The notes beneath the pieces are model-generated. The model did no database searches and was not told the DNA's origin. It saw only the letters and a program-made list of their open reading frames with translations. A stretch of DNA of 64,000 bases from contig NZ_FOCF01000004.1 in NCBI RefSeq assembly GCF_900110035.1, forward strand, positions 193,501-257,500, written 5' to 3'. This document shows, piece by piece, positions 60,224 to 64,000 of this stretch (positions are counted from its first letter, which is position 1; each line of letters begins with the position of its first letter). This DNA is from Sphingomonas gellani. Its GTDB lineage: Bacteria; Pseudomonadota; Alphaproteobacteria; Sphingomonadales; Sphingomonadaceae. Position numbers and translations under genes: made by a program.

Positions 60224-61549
60224 CTAGCGCGCGGCCACCCGCCAGATCACGTTGCCGACATCGTCCGCGACGAGCAGGCCGCCGCTGCGATCAGTGACGA
60301 GGCCGACCGGCCGTCCCTTGGCCTGTCCATCGGCGTCGAGGAACCCGGTCAGCACGTCGACCGGCTTCGCCCCCTTGGCCGGGAAGCCATTGGCGCCGAA
60401 GGGCACGAACACGACCTTGTAACCGGACACCGGCTTGCGATTCCAAGATCCATGCTCGGCCACGAACGCGCCGTTCGCCCAACGATCGCCCAGCCTCGCA
60501 TCCGCCGCGAACGTCAGGCCGAGCGCCGCGACATGGGGTCCCAGCGCATAGTCGGGGCGCTTGGCATATTCCTGCAACTGCGGGTTCTTCGGCTCGACCC
60601 GATTGTCGGGGTAGCCGCCCCAATAATACCAGGGCCAGCCGAAATGATCGCCGAACTCCACCTGCGTCAGGTAATCGGGCGCGAGGTCGGAGCCGAGCAT
60701 GTCGCGCTCGTTGACGACCGTCCACAGCTGGCCCGACTTCGGGTTGAACGCCATGCCGTTGGGATTGCGCAGGCCGGCGGCGAAGACGCGGAACGTCTTT
60801 TCCTTGGGCCAGACCTGCAGGATGTTGGCGCGGTACTTTTCCTGATCGATGCCGTTTTCGGCGATGTTGGAGGAGGAGCCGACCGACACGTACAGCGTCC
60901 GGCCATCGGGCGCGGGGACGACGTTGCGTGCCCAGTGATTGCCGCCGCCGGGCAGTTTCACCACCGTCTCCGGCCGGGCCGTGATCCGCGTTTCGCCATC
61001 CTGATAAGGTACGCGGACCAGCGCGTCCGTGTCGGCGATGTAGAGCTGCCCCTGGAACAGCGTCATGCCGAAGGGCGAGTTCAGACCGGTCATGAACACC
61101 GACCGCGTTTCCGCGACCCCATCCCCGTCCGCGTCACGCAGCAGCGTAATGCGGTTGGGGGAAGGCGCGCCGGCACCGGCGCGTCCCAGGAAGAAGTTCA
61201 TCACCCTGGACGTGATGCCGCTCGCCGGGCGTGGCGGGGAATTGGTTTCTGCCACCAGCACGTCGCCATTGGGCAGGCGATACAGCCAGCGGGGATGGTC
61301 CAGCCCGGTCGCGAACGGCTTCACCGCCAGCCCGGACGCGGCGGCGGGTGTCGCTCCGGCTGGCCAGCCGACGACCTTTGCGATCTTCACGGTCGGCAAC
61401 CATTGCTCGCGCGGCTGGGTGATCTCGGGCCGCGCACCCTCGACGCGGGCGATGTCGATCTTGGCCGTGTCGGGCCATGCGAGATAGGCGAACAGCGCAC
61501 CGCCGACGACCAGGAGCAGCGCCGCGACGCGCAGGATGTGCTTGAGCAT
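60224..61549 (-). CDS. PQQ-dependent sugar (sorbosone-type) dehydrogenase
   Basis: A 441-residue beta-propeller protein anchored by an N-terminal helix (LRVAALLLVVGGALFAYLAW). Blades contain LAVKPFATGLDHPRWLYRLP, GDVLVAETNSPP, NSPFGMTLFQGQLYIADTDA and PGGGNHWARNVVPAPDGRTL. GLRNPNGMAFNPKSGQLWTVV and NERDMLGSDLAPDYLTQVEF, GDHFGWPWYYWGG follow, the signature of soluble GDH/sorbosone dehydrogenases that use PQQ. FVAEHGSWNRKPVSGYKVVF is also characteristic. No PQQ-synthesis genes are in the window. It is the second PQQ enzyme here, 40 kb from gcd. Confidence 0.9.
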   Translation of the reverse strand: MLKHILRVAALLLVVGGALFAYLAWPDTAKIDIARVEGARPEITQPREQWLPTVKIAKVVGWPAGATPAAASGLAVKPFATGLDHPRWLYRLPNGDVLVAETNSPPRPASGITSRVMNFFLGRAGAGAPSPNRITLLRDADGDGVAETRSVFMTGLNSPFGMTLFQGQLYIADTDALVRVPYQDGETRITARPETVVKLPGGGNHWARNVVPAPDGRTLYVSVGSSSNIAENGIDQEKYRANILQVWPKEKTFRVFAAGLRNPNGMAFNPKSGQLWTVVNERDMLGSDLAPDYLTQVEFGDHFGWPWYYWGGYPDNRVEPKNPQLQEYAKRPDYALGPHVAALGLTFAADARLGDRWANGAFVAEHGSWNRKPVSGYKVVFVPFGANGFPAKGAKPVDVLTGFLDADGQAKGRPVGLVTDRSGGLLVADDVGNVIWRVAAR

Positions 61550-61617
61550 GGGGCCAAGTTACGCGGCTGGCGCCGAACCGGCAATGGCGCGCGGGCGTTG
61601 GCAGAAGGGTGGTCAGG

Positions 61618-61650
61618 AAAAAGGGCCGCCGGCATCGTTGCCGACGGCCC
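61618..61650 (-). terminator. Rho-independent terminator of katA
   Basis: On the minus strand, GGGCCGTCGGCA pairs with TGCCGGCGGCCC (one G-T pair) around a 4-base loop, 61639-61650 against 61623-61634. Five T residues follow (61622-61618). It starts 29 bp after the catalase stop. This is the clearest intrinsic terminator in the window. Confidence 0.85.
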
Positions 61651-61678
61651 CAGGGTCACGCCTTGGCTGGCGAACCGA

Positions 61679-63253
61679 TCATTTCACCGTGTCGAAGGCG
61701 GGCGCTTCCTTTTCGACATTCTTGTGCGGCTCGTCCAAGGCCATGCGATCCACGTCCTTCTGGGTCTCACGATCCTCTTGCGACTTGTCGAGGTGCGACA
61801 GCGCCTGGCGCACGCCCTCCGCATAGGCCGGGTCGACCCGTTCGAAGACGGTCATCTGGCGGTCGATGATGAACTGCGGAATGCCGTGCATCGCCGCCGC
61901 CAGGTTCTTGAACAGGCGCTGCTTCTCGCCATCGTCGAACAGGTTGAACAGCGCGCGCGGCTGGATGAAGTCGGCGTCCGTGACCTCGACCTCATACCGC
62001 TTCGCGACACCGTTCACCGGCAGCGGCGGCTCGGCATAGCTGGGATCCTGCGCCGGACCATCGAAGCTGTTCGGCTCGTAATAGGCGTCCGGATTGTTGT
62101 TGTCCGCGAAGAACCGCAACAGGCCGTCCTTGTGGTAATGGGCCACCGGCGACTTGGGCTGATTGACCGGCAGCGCCTCGTAATGCGTGCCCAACCGATA
62201 CCGGTGCGCGTCCGCATAGGAGAAGATGCGGCCCTGCAACATCTTGTCCGGCGAGAAGCTGATACCCTTCACCACGTTGGACGGGGAGAACGCAGCCTGT
62301 TCCACTTGGGCGAAATAGTTTTCCGGGTTCTTGTTCAGCTCCATCTCGCCCACCTCGATCAGCGGGTACTTGCCGTGCGGCCACACCTTGGTGACATCGA
62401 ACGGGTTCAGCTCTTCGGCATCGGCCTGTTCGGGTGTCATGATCTGGACGTACATCGTCCATTTTGGGAAGTTGCCGTCGTGGATCGCGCCGTACAGTTC
62501 CTCCTGATAGGACTCGCGGCTCTTCGCGATGATCTCCCCGGCCTCTTCGTTCGTGTAGAACTTGTGGCCCTGCTGCGTCTTGAAGTGGAACTTGGTGTAA
62601 TAGCGCTCACCCTTGTCGTTCCAGAACGAGAAGGTGTGGCTGCCATAACCGTTCATATACTGCGGGCCGACGGGCAGGCCGCGATCCGACATCAGGATCG
62701 TGATCTGGTGGATCGACTCCGGCGACAGCGACCAGAAGTCCCACATCGCGGTCGGCGAGCGCAGGTTGGTACGCGGATGCCGCTTTTGCGTGCGGATGAA
62801 GTCGGGGAACTTGTACGGGTCGCGCACGAAGAACACGGGGGTGTTGTTGCCCACCAAGTCCCAGTTGCCGTCCTCGGTGTAGAACTTCAGCGCAAAGCCG
62901 CGCACGTCGCGCTCGGCGTCCGCCGCGCCCTGTTCGCCGGCAACGGTGGAGAAGCGCAGCAGCAGGTCGGTTTTCTTGCCGACCTCGTTGAACAGCTTGG
63001 CGTTGGTGTACTTCATCACCTCGGTGGAGGTGATCGTCAGCGTGCCGAACGCGCCCCAGCCCTTGGCATGGACGACCCGCTCCGGAATGCGCTCACGGTT
63101 CTGATGGGTCAGCTTCTCGATCAGCTGGTAATCCTGCAACAGCAGGGGGCCGCGCGGGCCGACGGTGATCGAATGCTGGTTGTCGGCCACGGGCGCGCCG
63201 GCCGAGGTGGTGAGCCGCGGGCGCTCGCCCGATTTCGGCTGATCGTCTGCCAT
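61679..63253 (-). CDS. katA: Monofunctional heme catalase
   Basis: It dismutates hydrogen peroxide. ATG 63253 ([20 protein letters not shown]) follows a GGAGG site and gives 524 residues. The catalytic His is in [18 protein letters not shown], the Asn region in [20 protein letters not shown], and the proximal heme Tyr in [38 protein letters not shown] and [14 protein letters not shown] segments are regular for small-subunit (clade 3) catalases. The gene has its own terminator and a palindromic site upstream, so it is probably monocistronic and induced by peroxide. Confidence 0.96.
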   Translation of the reverse strand: MADDQPKSGERPRLTTSAGAPVADNQHSITVGPRGPLLLQDYQLIEKLTHQNRERIPERVVHAKGWGAFGTLTITSTEVMKYTNAKLFNEVGKKTDLLLRFSTVAGEQGAADAERDVRGFALKFYTEDGNWDLVGNNTPVFFVRDPYKFPDFIRTQKRHPRTNLRSPTAMWDFWSLSPESIHQITILMSDRGLPVGPQYMNGYGSHTFSFWNDKGERYYTKFHFKTQQGHKFYTNEEAGEIIAKSRESYQEELYGAIHDGNFPKWTMYVQIMTPEQADAEELNPFDVTKVWPHGKYPLIEVGEMELNKNPENYFAQVEQAAFSPSNVVKGISFSPDKMLQGRIFSYADAHRYRLGTHYEALPVNQPKSPVAHYHKDGLLRFFADNNNPDAYYEPNSFDGPAQDPSYAEPPLPVNGVAKRYEVEVTDADFIQPRALFNLFDDGEKQRLFKNLAAAMHGIPQFIIDRQMTVFERVDPAYAEGVRQALSHLDKSQEDRETQKDVDRMALDEPHKNVEKEAPAFDTVK

Positions 63254-63309
63254 GGGATCCTCCTTGTGATGCTGGGCATGTGTTGCCACAGCACGGAGGA
63301 TCGATGAAG

Positions 63310-63348
63310 TTCATTGATCCGCATTCATTGATCGGTCAAACCGATCAA
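63310..63348 (-). promoter_or_regulatory. Palindrome and direct repeats upstream of katA, candidate operator/promoter
   Basis: TTGATCGG (63328-63335) and CCGATCAA (63341-63348) form a perfect palindrome with a 5-base centre. TTCATTGATC also occurs twice, at 63310-63319 and 63324-63333, 14 bp apart. The group lies 57-95 bp ahead of the katA start. A TTGACC (minus strand, 63339-63334) inside the palindrome could be a -35 element, so a bound repressor or OxyR-like activator would act directly on the promoter. Confidence 0.55.
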
Positions 63349-63376
63349 GTACGTCGGGCGTCGACCCACGCGACGA

Positions 63377-63670
63377 TCAGATCTCCCCGTGCGTCGCCTG
63401 GATGCCGTCGCGCAGCCGCGCGGCCATTGCCTCCAGCGGCACGGCGTCGATTCCGGCCCCCATCGGCTCGTCAGACAGCAGCAGGTCGGCCAGCGCGCAC
63501 TGAACCTGCGACATGTCGTCGATCGCCTGCAGATCGGTCATGTGCCGGCGCAGCACCTCCGGATCACCGGCCAGCGCCACGAGCAGCCGGTCCAGCGATC
63601 CGTTCAGACGCACCAGCTCGCCCGCCACGGCCTTTGCGAATGCAGGTGACATGTTGGTGGCGCGTCCCAT
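63377..63670 (-). CDS. Small protein of unknown function, downstream of a CheB-like gene
   Basis: ATG 63670 gives 97 residues. It is almost wholly helical by pattern, with heptad-like spacing: SPAFAKAVAGELVRLNGSLD, RLLVALAGDPEVLRRHM, TDLQAIDDMSQVQCALADLL and PLEAMAARLRDGIQATHGEI. The phrase with DLQAIDDMSQ is reminiscent of small chemotaxis or flagellar accessory proteins, but I cannot name a family. It begins 13 bases after the stop of the CheB-like gene on the same strand, so the two are probably in one operon. No Cys pairs, signal or membrane span. Confidence 0.6.
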   Translation of the reverse strand: MGRATNMSPAFAKAVAGELVRLNGSLDRLLVALAGDPEVLRRHMTDLQAIDDMSQVQCALADLLLSDEPMGAGIDAVPLEAMAARLRDGIQATHGEI

Positions 63671-63683
63671 CAATTGCCGCCGA

Positions 63684-64000
63684 TCACTTGCTGCAAAGCT
63701 TCAGCACGGTCGCGGACATGGCCGATCCGTCCAGCGGCTGCGACACCGCGCCCTTGGCCAGGGTGAAGCCCTGTTCGGCGCGTGCCACGGCATAGCTGCC
63801 GCCCGCCAGCACCGCGCGGATGCCCGCCGCGCCATCCTCGTCGTCCAGCGCCAGCAGCACCGCGACGCCGTTCGCGCCACACGCCTTCGACACGGCCGCG
63901 AACAGCAGGGAGATCGACGGACGCTCCCCCGATACCGGCTCGCGCGGCAGCAGGCGCAGGTGCCCGTTGGGCCAGGTGTCGAGTGCCAGATGGTTGTCGC
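63684..64000 (-). CDS. CheB-like methylesterase C-terminal region (partial, 5' end outside window)
   Basis: The minus-strand frame runs from the window edge to TGA at 63684 without a start of its own and encodes about 105 residues. It shows DNHLALDTWPNGHLRLLPRE, then PSISLLFAAVSKACGANGVA and VLLALDDEDGAAGIRAVLAG. This parallels the CheB methylesterase end: the ligand loop (HLRL...PV...PSVDVLF) and the catalytic-Asp strand (LTGMGxDGAAG), seen as LLALDDEDGAAG. The Asp is conserved but the preceding GMG is not. After it, CheB normally has the DEAS...MP loop; here it is replaced by GFTLAKGAVSQPLDG. It may be a diverged or regulatory paralogue. Confidence 0.6.
   Translation of the reverse strand, partial: DNHLALDTWPNGHLRLLPREPVSGERPSISLLFAAVSKACGANGVAVLLALDDEDGAAGIRAVLAGGSYAVARAEQGFTLAKGAVSQPLDGSAMSATVLKLCSK

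Noticed and set aside
60056..63307. 1083-residue plus-strand frame spanning katA, the PQQ dehydrogenase and the ClC gene
   Set aside because: It runs antisense to three well-supported genes and has no motif; long only because of GC content.

Overview
The window looks like chromosomal DNA of a sphingomonad-type alphaproteobacterium (Sphingomonas or a close relative). This is an inference from gene content and composition. The DNA is GC-rich throughout. It carries a CcrM-type GANTC methylase beside rnhB, a split three-gene proton-translocating transhydrogenase (pntAA/pntAB/pntB) preceded by an aa3-oxidase subunit IV microprotein, a biliverdin-type phytochrome with a HisKA_2-type kinase, HxlR and MarR regulators, TonB-dependent uptake and PQQ-dependent sugar oxidation. 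I see no insertion sequence, prophage, integrase or CRISPR array. Most long open frames opposite the listed genes are GC-driven shadows.

Layout. 1-4.8 kb: tail of a transporter, a damaged-looking TonB-C protein, a dicarboxylate symporter, glmM with a small zinc-ribbon gene, and an exported DUF5694-type protein. 5.0-9.3 kb: a ThiD-VOC fusion, rnhB, ccrM behind a dense cluster of GANTC sites, and folP. 9.4-16.6 kb: a bestrophin-like channel, an orphan sigma-54 response regulator, the transhydrogenase operon, a winged-helix regulator and tRNA-Val. 16.6-20.9 kb: a HIRAN protein, an SDR close to gluconate 5-dehydrogenase, membrane glucose dehydrogenase, tRNA-Thr and a 49-residue microprotein. 21-30 kb: two peptidases, a DedA protein, a thioesterase, a pirin/MarR divergent pair and a bacteriophytochrome kinase.

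30-43 kb: an unusual phosphate locus (Nudix domain in frame with a PhoU-like DUF47 protein, then a PiT transporter), an atypical thymidylate-kinase-like gene, an unusual DegT aminotransferase-flavoprotein fusion behind a TonB-dependent receptor, an SDR/HxlR pair, the glutathione formaldehyde-oxidation cluster (frmA, VOC, fghA) and a glutamine amidotransferase. 42.7-46.7 kb: the cyoABCD quinol oxidase operon. 46.7-58.8 kb: a compact glycogen operon on the minus strand (glgP, glgB, glgC, glgA, pgm, glgX, mostly overlapping) with mntH immediately upstream. 58.8-64 kb: a ClC channel, a sorbosone-dehydrogenase-type enzyme, a catalase with a clear terminator and a palindromic upstream site, a small protein and the C-terminus of a CheB-like methylesterase.

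The genes suggest a cell that oxidises glucose periplasmically into a quinol oxidase chain, stores carbon as glycogen, balances NADPH with the transhydrogenase, and detoxifies formaldehyde and peroxide. The most unusual items are the Nudix/DUF47/PiT arrangement, the DegT-FAD fusion, the ThiD-VOC fusion, the GANTC cluster ahead of ccrM, and a glgP whose conserved N-terminus has no normal start codon.
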